A stretch of DNA of 64,000 bases, taken from Janthinobacterium sp. 344. GTDB lineage: Bacteria; Pseudomonadota; Gammaproteobacteria; Burkholderiales; Burkholderiaceae_D. The position numbers and the translations under genes are program-made. The stretch lies in NCBI RefSeq assembly GCF_900112025.1, contig NZ_FOKL01000007.1, positions 354,196 through 418,195 on the forward strand. Reading direction: 5' to 3'. The first letter of the stretch is position 1. Each line of letters starts with the position of its first letter. Shown in pieces: positions 22,361-30,642 of the stretch. Below the pieces are notes generated by a model. That model saw nothing but the letters and a program-made list of their open reading frames with translations, had not been told where the DNA came from and made no database searches.

Positions 22361-22389
22361 TTGACGAAATTGAGTAGGGGCGTTATTAT
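22361..22389 (+). promoter_or_regulatory. Promoter of tRNA-Pro
   Basis: TTGACG (22361-22366), a 17-base spacer and TATTAT (22384-22389), ending 8 bases before the mature tRNA. A GC-rich discriminator follows, as is common for stable RNA promoters. Confidence 0.8.
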
Positions 22390-22397
22390 CTTGTCTT

Positions 22398-22474
22398 CGG
22401 AGTGTGGCGCAGCCCGGTAGCGCACCTGGTTTGGGACCAGGGGGTCCAAGGTTCGAATCCTTGTACTCCGACCA
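22398..22474 (+). tRNA. tRNA-Pro (anticodon TGG)
   Basis: The acceptor stem CGGAGTG pairs with TACTCCG with one wobble. The anticodon arm is CTGG-TTTGGGA-CCAG with TGG, the T arm contains GGTTCGAATCC, and ACCA is encoded at the 3' end. The length is 77 bases. Confidence 0.95.
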
Positions 22475-22484
22475 AAGTCATAAG

Positions 22485-22513
22485 CGGGCTGTCAGAAATG
22501 ACAGCCCGTTTTC
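22485..22513 (+). terminator. Terminator after tRNA-Pro
   Basis: CGGGCTGTCA and TGACAGCCCG with a GAAA tetraloop, followed by TTTTCT; a perfect 10-bp stem. Confidence 0.9.
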
Positions 22514-22527
22514 TATTGTGCGACGCC

Positions 22528-22556
22528 TTGGCATTGCTGGCGCGCATAGACTAAAA
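22528..22556 (+). promoter_or_regulatory. Candidate promoter of tRNA-Arg
   Basis: TTGGCA (22528-22533), a 17-base spacer and CTAAAA (22551-22556), 12 bases before the tRNA. The two tRNA genes appear to be separate units because a terminator lies between them. Confidence 0.55.
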
Positions 22557-22568
22557 TGCTGCACCTTT

Positions 22569-22643
22569 CCGCCCATCGTTCAACGGATAGGACAACGGTC
22601 TTCTAAACCGTGAATGGGGGTTCGATTCCCTCTGGGCGGACCA
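22569..22643 (+). tRNA. tRNA-Arg (anticodon TCT)
   Basis: The acceptor stem CCGCCCA pairs with TGGGCGG, followed by the encoded ACCA. The anticodon stem ACGGT/ACCGT holds loop CTTCTAA with anticodon TCT. The T loop is TTCGATT. The length is 75 bases. It reads the rare arginine codons AGA and possibly AGG. Confidence 0.95.
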
Positions 22644-22695
22644 GTATGTACTGGCCAGTAATGCCATCAGCGGCGCAATGCCCGCGCTCTATCCT

Positions 22696-23511
22696 CTACC
22701 TGTTCCCCTTTTCCCGTGCCGTGGCCTTCCTGCGCCAGCGCCAGCCGATCAAGCCCAAGCCCGCCAGCAGCATGGCATGCGTCTGCGGCTCCGGCACTGC
22801 TGACAGGATGGGTTCGGAATAAATCGTCAACATGATATCGCGCAAACTGACATGGGCCAGCGAGGGGTTGGAGATGTAATGACAGCAAAGATAGGGATCG
22901 GGATCGCGGATGTGCGCCCATTGTGCCTTTGCATCCGTCGTCAGCATGGCATCGAAGCGGATGGAAAAATCCTGTGTCAGCGACAGGCCGGAAGCGCCCA
23001 CCAGGAGCTCGCCGCTGGAATTGAAGAGTGTTTTCGACTGGCCGGCGCCAATTGCGCTGCCGTCGGCCAGGCGCGTCTCGACGGCCAGGGTCGCCGACGA
23101 GTAGGCGTATCCTGGCGAGATTTCATCGTACTCCTTGTAATTCTCCCATCCCAGAGCGACCAGGTGGGCGCTGAATACATTGCTCTGCAGGCTGTATCCC
23201 GTGATGCGGTAGCCATCCTTTACGCTGATCTGCATGGTATCGCCATACGGCAGGGTTTTCGGTGCAGGGCGCGGCTCGTAGGGCAGCGCGTCATCCCATG
23301 ACTGCAGGGCGTTGTTTTCGTCGTAACTGCCAAAGGCGATGCGGCTGACGCCCGGCTGGTCCGATGCCAGATAGTCCGCCCAGCTACTTTGTGTTCCGCT
23401 TGCCAGGAAGGTAAAGGCATGGGTTTCCTGCCACGTATTACTCTGCGCGGAAGCCTGCATGGATGACAATGTCAAGATGCTGGCGGCCAGATACAGTCGG
23501 ACTCGATGCAT
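22696..23511 (-). CDS. PEP-CTERM sorted exported protein
   Basis: A 271-residue secreted protein with an N-terminal signal peptide (MHRVRLYLAASILTLSSMQASAQ) and a C-terminal PEP-CTERM sorting signal: VPEPQTHAM, a hydrophobic stretch LLAGLGLIGW and a basic tail RWRRK. Such proteins are cut and processed by an exosortase and go to the surface or extracellular matrix. The middle (about 25-240) matches no domain that I recognise. The start at 23511 begins the signal peptide and follows an AAGGGG site. A possible promoter on the minus strand is TTGAAG-17-TAAGAA (23583-23611). Confidence 0.85.
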   Translation of the reverse strand: MHRVRLYLAASILTLSSMQASAQSNTWQETHAFTFLASGTQSSWADYLASDQPGVSRIAFGSYDENNALQSWDDALPYEPRPAPKTLPYGDTMQISVKDGYRITGYSLQSNVFSAHLVALGWENYKEYDEISPGYAYSSATLAVETRLADGSAIGAGQSKTLFNSSGELLVGASGLSLTQDFSIRFDAMLTTDAKAQWAHIRDPDPYLCCHYISNPSLAHVSLRDIMLTIYSEPILSAVPEPQTHAMLLAGLGLIGWRWRRKATAREKGNR

Positions 23512-23658
23512 TTCTTTCCCCTTGGGCGCGTATTCTCGCCCGTGACTTTGCCAGCGGCGCCGGCACAAGAGTCGTTATCATATTCTTATCGAATTGAGAG
23601 AAATGCTTCAATTGTCACTTTATTACTATCATGGTGCGGCGATGCGCGCCGTGAGGGA

Positions 23659-23829
23659 CTATGGTTGCGCGGACAGTACCACTGACAGCAGGTAGAGGAT
23701 GGGGGCCGCGCTCAGCATGGCCACGACCAGGGGGGCACGCTTCCTGTTCGCCAGGCGCAAGCGTTCACGCGCCGGCAGGTGGCGCCGCAGGATGCCGGGG
23801 CGACGCGTGCGCAGATGCGGTTGATGCAT
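23659..23829 (-). CDS. Small membrane protein (56 residues), unknown
   Basis: A short gene with a strong AGGAG six bases before its ATG. The product begins with a very basic stretch rich in arginine (about residues 1-33) followed by one hydrophobic helix (LVVAMLSAAPILYLLSVVLSA, residues 35-54 or so), so it should insert in the inner membrane with the basic end inside. It sits between two PEP-CTERM genes in the same orientation. No family is recognised. Confidence 0.6.
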   Translation of the reverse strand: MHQPHLRTRRPGILRRHLPARERLRLANRKRAPLVVAMLSAAPILYLLSVVLSAQP

Positions 23830-23988
23830 GAAGGACTCCTCGCAAAGTGGCTGGTGATGCCGTTCAGCATAGCGAGGGGGGTCTAAAAATGGTGTAAACA
23901 GTGGGCCTGGCGCCGCAAGCGCGGCGTAAAGATGCGGCTGGCATGGAGGCGGCAGCGGGCGCCGTTGCGCCGCTGCCGCTGGTGATGC

Positions 23989-24555
23989 TTACTTTCCCTG
24001 GCGGCGGCGTGCCAGGAAGCCCAGCAGGCCCAGGCCGGCCAGCAGCATGGCATAGGTTTCAGGTTCCGGCACGGCGGAAATGAAGGCCCTGTAATTGCTC
24101 AGATCCTTGGGCAGGCCCGCTACCGTGAAGGTGGTGCCGGCTGCCACGGGCGCGGCCCAGTGGAACACCAGTTCCCCCTGGCCGAAGTGGATGGCCAGGT
24201 AGTCATAGGCGGCCGCGCTCGTGTAGGAATTGACTCCGCCGCTCAGTCCCGCCGTGGTGCCGGCGGTGCAGCCCGAGGTGGCGCTGTCGCAATAGGAGAC
24301 GGCCGCGCCCAGGCTGGTGCCGAAGGCGCCATTGATGTAACCCTGGATATCGGCGGGACTTTGTGGTGTGAGGTTGCCATCATAATATTTCACCATCAAA
24401 GCCGGCGATGGTGAATATGTGACGCTGCTGCCATCGATGGTGAAGCCGCTGGCCGGTCCCACATCGATCCAGGTCGCGGCCTGTGCCGCACCTGCCCATG
24501 CCGTCATGGCGGCCAGCATGGCTGCCTGGATGGCGATGCTCTTTATGCTTTTCAT
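23989..24555 (-). CDS. PEP-CTERM sorted exported protein
   Basis: A 188-residue protein with a clear signal peptide (MKSIKSIAIQ...AGAAQA) and the C-terminal signal VPEPETYAM, hydrophobic LLAGLGLLGF and basic ARRRQGK. The body contains a likely disulfide pair (YCDSATSGC) and is serine-, threonine- and glycine-rich. It probably ends up outside the cell after exosortase processing. Function is unknown. No exosortase gene is in the window. Confidence 0.85.
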   Translation of the reverse strand: MKSIKSIAIQAAMLAAMTAWAGAAQAATWIDVGPASGFTIDGSSVTYSPSPALMVKYYDGNLTPQSPADIQGYINGAFGTSLGAAVSYCDSATSGCTAGTTAGLSGGVNSYTSAAAYDYLAIHFGQGELVFHWAAPVAAGTTFTVAGLPKDLSNYRAFISAVPEPETYAMLLAGLGLLGFLARRRQGK

Positions 24556-24860
24556 GAAAATCCCCTTGTGCTTGAGACAGTTGCTTCATCGTCTGAGGAT
24601 GCGTCCCTGCATGCCGGGGAAGTCATCCCATTGCCGTTTTTCGCTATTTTCCACGCGCACTGAGTACGCAAATGAAAGCTTACTCTTGATATAAATTAAT
24701 ACAATTTAAATAATACTATTGGTTTAGTTGATAACATCGCATGCGGCTATGTATGGATGTGCCAGCGATCGCCAGCATGGCGTTGGGAAATGGCGTGACA
24801 AGGCGCGCCAGCTTGTGCTAGCGCGGTCTCGGCTTGTCAGGGGAAGGGCAGGCGGATGCC
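24556..24860. other. AT-rich intergenic region
   Basis: This 305-base gap lies upstream of a PEP-CTERM gene and downstream of the GbsR-like regulator gene. The section at about 24670-24740 is clearly more AT-rich than the rest of the window (runs such as ATAAATTAATACAATTT). I see no gene, no clear terminator and no sigma-54-type TGGCAC/TTGCA element. Confidence 0.5.
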
Positions 24861-25433
24861 TCAGTCGCTGTTGTTGCTGACGCCAAACAGGCGATCCTTG
24901 GCATTGAGCAGTTTTTGCACCTTGGCGCCCATCTTCATCAGCTGAGCCATCGATTCGGGCGACAGGCGCTGCAGGTCGTCGAACCAGGTATTGGCCAGGT
25001 CGACCAGTTCATACATTTCGCGCATGCGCTCCTGCGCATACTGGTCCACCGGTTCCGTGGCCGGCGCCAGCAGCGATTCGCGCAGCACCGTCAGGGTGGG
25101 CGCCACCTCGCGGCGGCGGCGCTCGGCGGCCACCACGCGGAAGATTTGCCATACATCGCCCAGCGAGGAAAAATACTCGCGCCGGTCGCCCGGAATGCGC
25201 GACTGGCGGATCAGGCCCCAGCCCTGCAATTCCTTCAAGCCGATGCTCACGTTCGAGCGCGAAAAACTCAGGTGCTCCGCAATTTCATCCGCGTGCAGCG
25301 GGTGCTCCGCGACAAACAACAGCGCGTACACCTGGCCCACCGTGCGGTTAAAGCCCCAGCGGCTGCCCATCTCGCCAAAATGGCTGACGAAGGTCAGGAT
25401 CAGCGGCGTCATTTGGATATGTTGAGTTTTCAT
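24861..25433 (-). CDS. GbsR/MarR-family transcriptional regulator
   Basis: A 190-residue regulator of the GbsR type, related to MarR. The winged-helix part is GQVYALLFVAEHPLHADEIAEHLSFSRSNVSIGLKELQGWGLIRQSRIPGDRREYF (about 33-88), followed by a long helical C-terminal region for dimerisation. The start at 25433 (MKTQHIQMTPLILTFVSHFGEM) begins the conserved region. It is divergent from cydDC with about 118 bases between the starts, and a palindrome lies between them, so it probably controls cytochrome bd synthesis. The inducer is unknown. Confidence 0.85.
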   Translation of the reverse strand: MKTQHIQMTPLILTFVSHFGEMGSRWGFNRTVGQVYALLFVAEHPLHADEIAEHLSFSRSNVSIGLKELQGWGLIRQSRIPGDRREYFSSLGDVWQIFRVVAAERRRREVAPTLTVLRESLLAPATEPVDQYAQERMREMYELVDLANTWFDDLQRLSPESMAQLMKMGAKVQKLLNAKDRLFGVSNNSD

Positions 25434-25472
25434 AAGTATTTGGATTTTTTCACGGCATACTGGCGGGGTCAA

Positions 25473-25501
25473 TTGATAAATGTCATGTTTCGCAGTATTA
25501 T
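25473..25501 (+). promoter_or_regulatory. Promoter of cydDC(ABX)
   Basis: TTGATA (25473-25478), a 17-base spacer and TATTAT (25496-25501) on the plus strand, leaving about 44 bases before the cydD start. Confidence 0.7.
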
Positions 25502-25518
25502 ACAAAAAATCGAATTTA

Positions 25519-25530
25519 CAGAAATTTCTG
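25519..25530. promoter_or_regulatory. Palindrome, candidate operator for the GbsR-like regulator
   Basis: CAGAAATTTCTG is a perfect 12-bp palindrome lying just downstream of the cydD promoter and upstream of its start, where a repressor would block transcription. Assignment to the divergent regulator is inference from position. Confidence 0.4.
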
Positions 25531-25551
25531 AAAACTCAAAAAAGTATACAG

Positions 25552-27252
25552 ATGCCGACCACGCCATTGTCCTTGCCCCGTTTCAGCCTTCCCCGTGTCG
25601 CCAGCCTGGTGCAAGGGGGTGCCGCCTTGCTGTGGCTGCCGCAAGCGGCCTTGCTGGCCTGGGCCGTGCAAGCCATGCTCGATGGCGCCGGATGGCGTGC
25701 CGCCCTGGCGCCGGCGGCCGGCGTGCTGCTGCTGGGCGTGCTGCGCGCCGCTTGCGAGGCGTGGGGCGCGCGGCGCATGTACGCGGCGGCGCGCGCGCAC
25801 CTGTCGACCCTGCGCGCGCACGTGGCGCAAGCGCTGGCGCGCCGTTCGCCGCTGGACCGCCAGCGCGCGCAGTCGGGCCAGGCGGCCAGCGTCATGGCTG
25901 AGCAGGCCGAGGCGATCGTGCCATATCTGGTGCGCTACCGGCCGGCGCGCTGGAAGGTGATGATCGTGCCGCTCGTGATCCTCGCCGTGGTGGCGCCCCT
26001 GTCGTGGATCGCCGCCCTGATCCTGCTCATCGCCGCGCCCTTGATTCCCGTCTTCATGGCCCTGGTCGGCATGGGGGCGCAGGCGGCCAGCCGGGCGCAG
26101 ATGGTGGAAATGGGCGGCATGAATGCCTTCCTGCTGGACCGCCTGCGCGGCCTGGCCACCCTGCGCGCGCTGGGCGCCGTCGATGCCACGGCCGAGCGGC
26201 TCGATGCCGCGTCACAATCCGTGCGCCGCCGCACGATGGTGGTGCTGCGCATCGCCTTTCTGTCGTCCGCCGTGCTGGAACTGTTTTCCGCGCTCGGTGT
26301 CGCCATGGTGGCGGCCTTCATCGGCTTCTCGCTCCTGGGCAGCATTCATTTCGGCACCTGGGGCCGCGAACTGAGCCTGGGGCAGGGCCTGTTCATCCTG
26401 CTGCTGGCGCCCGCGTTCTTCGAGCCGTTGCGCGAACTGGCCGGCGTCTGGCACGACAAGGCGGCCGGCGAAGCGGGCCTGGCCGGCCTGCACGACCTGG
26501 CTGCGGATGGCGTGCCCTTGCCCGGCGCGGGCGTGGCGTCCGCCGCCGTGTCCGCCGCCGCCATGGCGGTGGCAGCGCCGCCCGCCGTGGAGATCCGGCA
26601 ACTGCGCTTTGCCCACCCCGGCGAAGCGCCCGTATTCGCGCAGTTTGACTTGCACGTGCGCGCGGGCGAGCACGTGGCCCTGCTGGGCGCCAGCGGCGCC
26701 GGCAAGACCACCTTGCTGTCGCTGCTGGCCGGCCTGCTGCCCGCCAGCGGCGGCGAAATGCGCATCGGCGGCGTGCGCCTGAACGACGGCAGCGTGAACA
26801 CCTTGCGCCAGCGCATGGCCTGGATGGGCCAGCGCCCGCACGTGTTCGCCGCGTCCGTCAGCCAGAATGTGACCCTGGGCCGCAGCGGCGCCAGCGCCAG
26901 CGCCGCGCAAGTCACGCAGGCGCTGCACCTGGCCGACCTGGCCGGCGTGGCGCAGGCGCAGCCGGCCGTCATGCTCAGCGATGGCGGCCAGGGCTTGTCC
27001 GGCGGCGAAGCCGTGCGCCTGGCGCTGGCCCGCGTGGCCCTGCATCCGCATGCCGACCTGCTGCTGGTCGATGAGCCGACGGCGCACCTGGACAGCGAAA
27101 CGGCGGCGCGCGTCACGGACGCCTTGCTGGAATTGGCGAAAGGCAAGACGATGCTGGTCGCCACGCACGACCCCGTGCTGGCGGGCCGCCTGCAGCGCAC
27201 GGTGCTCGTCGATGCGCAGGCAGCGGAGCGCAAGCAAGAGGCGCGCGCATGA
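25552..27252 (+). CDS. cydD: Thiol reductant ABC exporter subunit CydD
   Basis: CydD and CydC form a heterodimeric inner-membrane ABC exporter of glutathione and cysteine, needed to assemble cytochrome bd. This 566-residue half has an N-terminal membrane domain of about six helices (1-330) and a C-terminal ATPase: Walker A GASGAGKTT, signature LSGGEAVRLALARV, Walker B LLLVDEPTAHLD. The start at 25552 (MPTTPLSLPRF) fits the family; an earlier start at 25480 would lie inside the promoter. The ribosome binding site is weak. It overlaps cydC by 4 bases. Confidence 0.93.
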   Translation: MPTTPLSLPRFSLPRVASLVQGGAALLWLPQAALLAWAVQAMLDGAGWRAALAPAAGVLLLGVLRAACEAWGARRMYAAARAHLSTLRAHVAQALARRSPLDRQRAQSGQAASVMAEQAEAIVPYLVRYRPARWKVMIVPLVILAVVAPLSWIAALILLIAAPLIPVFMALVGMGAQAASRAQMVEMGGMNAFLLDRLRGLATLRALGAVDATAERLDAASQSVRRRTMVVLRIAFLSSAVLELFSALGVAMVAAFIGFSLLGSIHFGTWGRELSLGQGLFILLLAPAFFEPLRELAGVWHDKAAGEAGLAGLHDLAADGVPLPGAGVASAAVSAAAMAVAAPPAVEIRQLRFAHPGEAPVFAQFDLHVRAGEHVALLGASGAGKTTLLSLLAGLLPASGGEMRIGGVRLNDGSVNTLRQRMAWMGQRPHVFAASVSQNVTLGRSGASASAAQVTQALHLADLAGVAQAQPAVMLSDGGQGLSGGEAVRLALARVALHPHADLLLVDEPTAHLDSETAARVTDALLELAKGKTMLVATHDPVLAGRLQRTVLVDAQAAERKQEARA

Positions 27253-28931
27253 AACCTTCCCGCATCGTGAATCCCGTCCTGCGGCAATTGCTGCTGGCCC
27301 AGCCGGGCAAACTGATCGGCGGCGCCATGCTGGCCGCCCTGACGGTGGTGGCCGGCATGGCCTTGCTGGGCCTGTCCGGCTGGTTCATCACGGCCACCTC
27401 GGTGGCCGGCCTGCACGCGTCCACCGCCATCGTCTTCGACGTGTTCGGCCCGTCGGCCGGCATCCGTTTGCTGGCCATCGGCCGCACGGGGTCGCGCTAT
27501 GCGGAGCGGCTGGTCACGCATGACGCCACGTTTGCCGCGCTGGCCAGCATCCGCGTGCGATTGTTCCGTGGCTGGTCGCGTCCCGAGGCGGCCAGCCGAC
27601 TGCTGCGCCAGCCCGCCAAGCTGCTGTTCCGCCTGACGGCCGATATCGACGCGCTCGAATCGCTGTACCTGCGCCTGCTGGTGCCCGCCTTCACGGCGTT
27701 GTGCGCCGCCTTGCTGGCCGGCGTGGCGCTGGGCTTCATGCAGTGGCAGCTGGGCCTGGGCCTGGCCGTGTGGCTGCTGGCCGCCGGCGGCGGCATCAGC
27801 TGGATCGTCGCGCGCCGCGCGCAGCGCCCTGCCATCATGCGCACACGTGCCATCGAAAAACTGCGTTCCGGCACCATCGACCTGGTGGCGGGACAGACGG
27901 ACCTGGTGATGGCCGGCCGCATCGACGCCCAGCGCGCCGCGCTGGCGCAGATCGACCGTTCGCTGGCACAAGCCGATGTCGCCTTGCTGCGTCTGGAAAC
28001 GGCCGCCGGCGCCGCCTATGGCGTGGCTGGCAGCGTGACCTTGGCGGTGGTGCTGCTGGCCGTGGCCGCGCTGGTGCAGCAGCAGGCGCTGGACGTGCCG
28101 CTGGCGGCCCTGGCCCTGCTGATCGCCCTGACGGCCGTGGAACCGTTTGCGGGACTGCGCCGCGGCGCGCTGGAGGCGGGCCGCATGCTGCTGGCCATGC
28201 GCCGCCTGGCGCCGCGGCTCGAAGGCGATGCGCAAACACCAGCAGCGGCCGCTGGCGCGCCCGGCCTGTCTCTGCACCACGTCAGCGCCGCGCACGCGGG
28301 CAGCCAGGCAGCCATCCTGCATGACATTTCCCTGCATATCGGCGCAGGCGAGCGCGTGGCCTTGATCGGTCCCAGCGGCGCGGGCAAGTCCACCTTGCTG
28401 GCCATCGCCGCGCGCGAGCTGGCGCCGCTGGCGGGCACGGTGCATGCGGGCCGCGCCTGCCTGTTTACGCAGAAAACGGAATTGTTCCAGGACAGCCTGC
28501 GCGACAACCTGCGCCTGGCCGACCCTGGCGCCAGCGACGAACAACTGTGGGAAGCGCTGCATGCGGCCGGACTGGAGGACGAGGTGCGCGCGTTTGCGGG
28601 CGGCCTCGACACTATGCTGGGCGAAGGCGGCCTGGGCTTGTCGGGCGGGCAGGCGCGGCGCCTGGCGCTGGCGCGCCTGTTCCTGCATGAATCGAATGTA
28701 TGGCTGCTGGACGAGGCGACCGAGGCGCTCAATGCGCAGACGGCGCTTGACGTCCTGCAGCGCCTGCGCGCGCGCAGCGCCGGACGCAGCTTGCTGATCG
28801 CAACCCACTTGCGGCGCGAGGCGGCGCTGGCGGACCGGCTGCTGACACTGCGCGACGGCCGCATCGTGGGCGACGCGCGGCGCGGCACCGCGGCCTTCGA
28901 GGCGGCGCTGGCCGGCTTGCGCAACGATTGA
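27249..28931 (+). CDS. cydC: Thiol reductant ABC exporter subunit CydC
   Basis: The 560-residue partner of CydD. Its membrane domain begins LRQLLLAQPGKLIGGAMLAALTVVAGMALLGLSGWFI and shows the family segment FDVFGPSAGIRLLAIGRTGSRYAERLVTHDA. The ATPase has Walker A GPSGAGKST, signature LSGGQARRLALARL, and Walker B VWLLDEATEALN. The 4-base overlap with cydD points to coupled translation. cydA follows 120 bases later, so the exporter and the oxidase are probably co-expressed. Confidence 0.93.
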   Translation: MKPSRIVNPVLRQLLLAQPGKLIGGAMLAALTVVAGMALLGLSGWFITATSVAGLHASTAIVFDVFGPSAGIRLLAIGRTGSRYAERLVTHDATFAALASIRVRLFRGWSRPEAASRLLRQPAKLLFRLTADIDALESLYLRLLVPAFTALCAALLAGVALGFMQWQLGLGLAVWLLAAGGGISWIVARRAQRPAIMRTRAIEKLRSGTIDLVAGQTDLVMAGRIDAQRAALAQIDRSLAQADVALLRLETAAGAAYGVAGSVTLAVVLLAVAALVQQQALDVPLAALALLIALTAVEPFAGLRRGALEAGRMLLAMRRLAPRLEGDAQTPAAAAGAPGLSLHHVSAAHAGSQAAILHDISLHIGAGERVALIGPSGAGKSTLLAIAARELAPLAGTVHAGRACLFTQKTELFQDSLRDNLRLADPGASDEQLWEALHAAGLEDEVRAFAGGLDTMLGEGGLGLSGGQARRLALARLFLHESNVWLLDEATEALNAQTALDVLQRLRARSAGRSLLIATHLRREAALADRLLTLRDGRIVGDARRGTAAFEAALAGLRND

Positions 28932-29051
28932 AGAAGAATAGGGGAGACGCAGGCGGCGCTGCCTGACAACTTTACAACACCGGCGCCAATCGAACAGCAT
29001 CAGATAGATACCAAGTTTACAATTACAGCAGGGAAACACCAAGGAAATCAT

Positions 29052-30629
29052 ATGGACTTCGATATTGTCGCTTTATCCAGGCTGCAGTTTGCGCTGACAG
29101 CTCTGTACCACTTTATATTCGTTCCGCTGACGCTGGGCCTGTCAGTGATCCTCGCCATCATGGAGACGGTCTATGTGATGACGAACCGCACCATCTGGCG
29201 CGACATGACCAAGTTCTGGGGGGTCTTGTTCGGCATCAACTTCGCCATGGGCGTGGCGACGGGCATCGTCATGGAATTCCAGTTCGGCATGAACTGGAGC
29301 TATTACAGCCATTACGTGGGCGACATCTTCGGCGCGCCGCTGGCAATCGAAGGCTTGATGGCCTTCTTCCTGGAAGCGACCTTCGTCGGCCTGTTCTTCT
29401 TCGGCTGGGACAAGCTGTCGAAGCGGGGCCACCTGGTGACAACCTGGCTGGTGGCCATCGGCTCGAACTTCTCGGCCCTGTGGATCCTGATCGCCAACGG
29501 CTGGATGCAAAATCCCGTCGGCGCGGCCTTCAATCCGCAGACCATGCGCATGGAAGTGAGCGATTTCGGCGCCGTGCTGACCAATCCCGTGGCACAGGCG
29601 AAATTCGTGCACACGGTGTCGGCCGGCTATACGGCGGCGGCCGTGTTCGTGCTGGGTGTTTCCGCCTGGTATTTGCTGAAAGGCCGCCACGTGCAGCTGG
29701 CCAAGCGCTCGATGACGGTGGCCGCCTCGTTCGGCCTGGCCGCCTCGCTGTCGGTGGTGGTGCTGGGCGATGAAAGCGGCTACCTGTCGTCGGAACACCA
29801 GAAGATGAAGCTGGCCGCCATCGAAGCCATGTGGACCACGGAGCCGGCCCCGGCCGCCTTCACGGCCTTCGGTTTTCCCGACGCGCAAGCGCGCGAGACG
29901 CATTACGCCGTGCACATCCCGATGGTCATGGGCCTGATCGGCACGCGCTCGCTGACGACGGAAATCCCCGGCATCGAGCAGCTGGTCGACCGTGGCGAGC
30001 TGCTGATACGCGATGGCATCAAGGCGTATGACGCGCTGCAGACCATCCGCGGCGTGGCGCCGGGCAGCCCCGTGCCGCAGGAGGCGAAAGACATGTTCGA
30101 GTCGAAGGGCCAGTCCATGGGCTATGCCTTGCTGCTGAAACGCTACGTCGACGATCCACGCCAGGCCACGCCGGAGCAGATCCGCAAGGCCGCGCTCGAC
30201 ACCGTGCCGCCCGTGGCGCCCTTGTTCTGGTCGTTCCGCGTGATGGTCGGCCTGGGCATGTTCTTCATCTTGCTGATGGGTACTTTCTTCGTGCTGTCGA
30301 CGCGCCGCACGCTGGACAAGCACCGCTGGCTGCTGAAACTGGCCGTGTTCGCCATCCCGCTGCCGTGGGTGGCCATCGAGGCGGGCTGGATCGTCGCCGA
30401 AGTGGGCCGCCAGCCGTGGGTCATCGAGGGCGTGCTGCCAACGGCCGTGGCCGTTTCCAACCTGGGCGCGACGACCTTGCTGCTCACGATCGCCGGCTTT
30501 GCCGCCATCTATACCGTGCTGTTGATTATCGAAATGAAGCTGCTGCTCAAGGTCATCCGCAAGGGGCCGGAAGAGACGGCGCCGGCCCCCGTGCCTGCCG
30601 CCCCAGCCATTCGTACCCAACACGCCTGA
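29052..30629 (+). CDS. cydA: Cytochrome bd ubiquinol oxidase subunit I
   Basis: CydA carries haems b558, b595 and d and oxidises quinol with oxygen at low oxygen tension. The 525-residue protein has His20 (corresponding to E. coli His19), Glu100 and Glu108 in IEGLMAFFLEATF (Glu99 and Glu107), and a long Q-loop of the L-type, including HYAVHIPMVMGLIGTRS and a region up to about residue 390. The quinol-site GRQPWVI motif is present near 450. The length equals that of the E. coli L-type subunit. A good ribosome site (AAGGAAA) precedes the ATG. Confidence 0.96.
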   Translation: MDFDIVALSRLQFALTALYHFIFVPLTLGLSVILAIMETVYVMTNRTIWRDMTKFWGVLFGINFAMGVATGIVMEFQFGMNWSYYSHYVGDIFGAPLAIEGLMAFFLEATFVGLFFFGWDKLSKRGHLVTTWLVAIGSNFSALWILIANGWMQNPVGAAFNPQTMRMEVSDFGAVLTNPVAQAKFVHTVSAGYTAAAVFVLGVSAWYLLKGRHVQLAKRSMTVAASFGLAASLSVVVLGDESGYLSSEHQKMKLAAIEAMWTTEPAPAAFTAFGFPDAQARETHYAVHIPMVMGLIGTRSLTTEIPGIEQLVDRGELLIRDGIKAYDALQTIRGVAPGSPVPQEAKDMFESKGQSMGYALLLKRYVDDPRQATPEQIRKAALDTVPPVAPLFWSFRVMVGLGMFFILLMGTFFVLSTRRTLDKHRWLLKLAVFAIPLPWVAIEAGWIVAEVGRQPWVIEGVLPTAVAVSNLGATTLLLTIAGFAAIYTVLLIIEMKLLLKVIRKGPEETAPAPVPAAPAIRTQHA

Positions 30630-30642
30630 GGAGGGCCAGACC

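Noticed and set aside
26346..29051. A 901-codon open frame antisense to cydD and cydC
   Set aside because: The residues are low-complexity Gln/Arg/Ala-rich, a shadow of the real ABC transporter genes.
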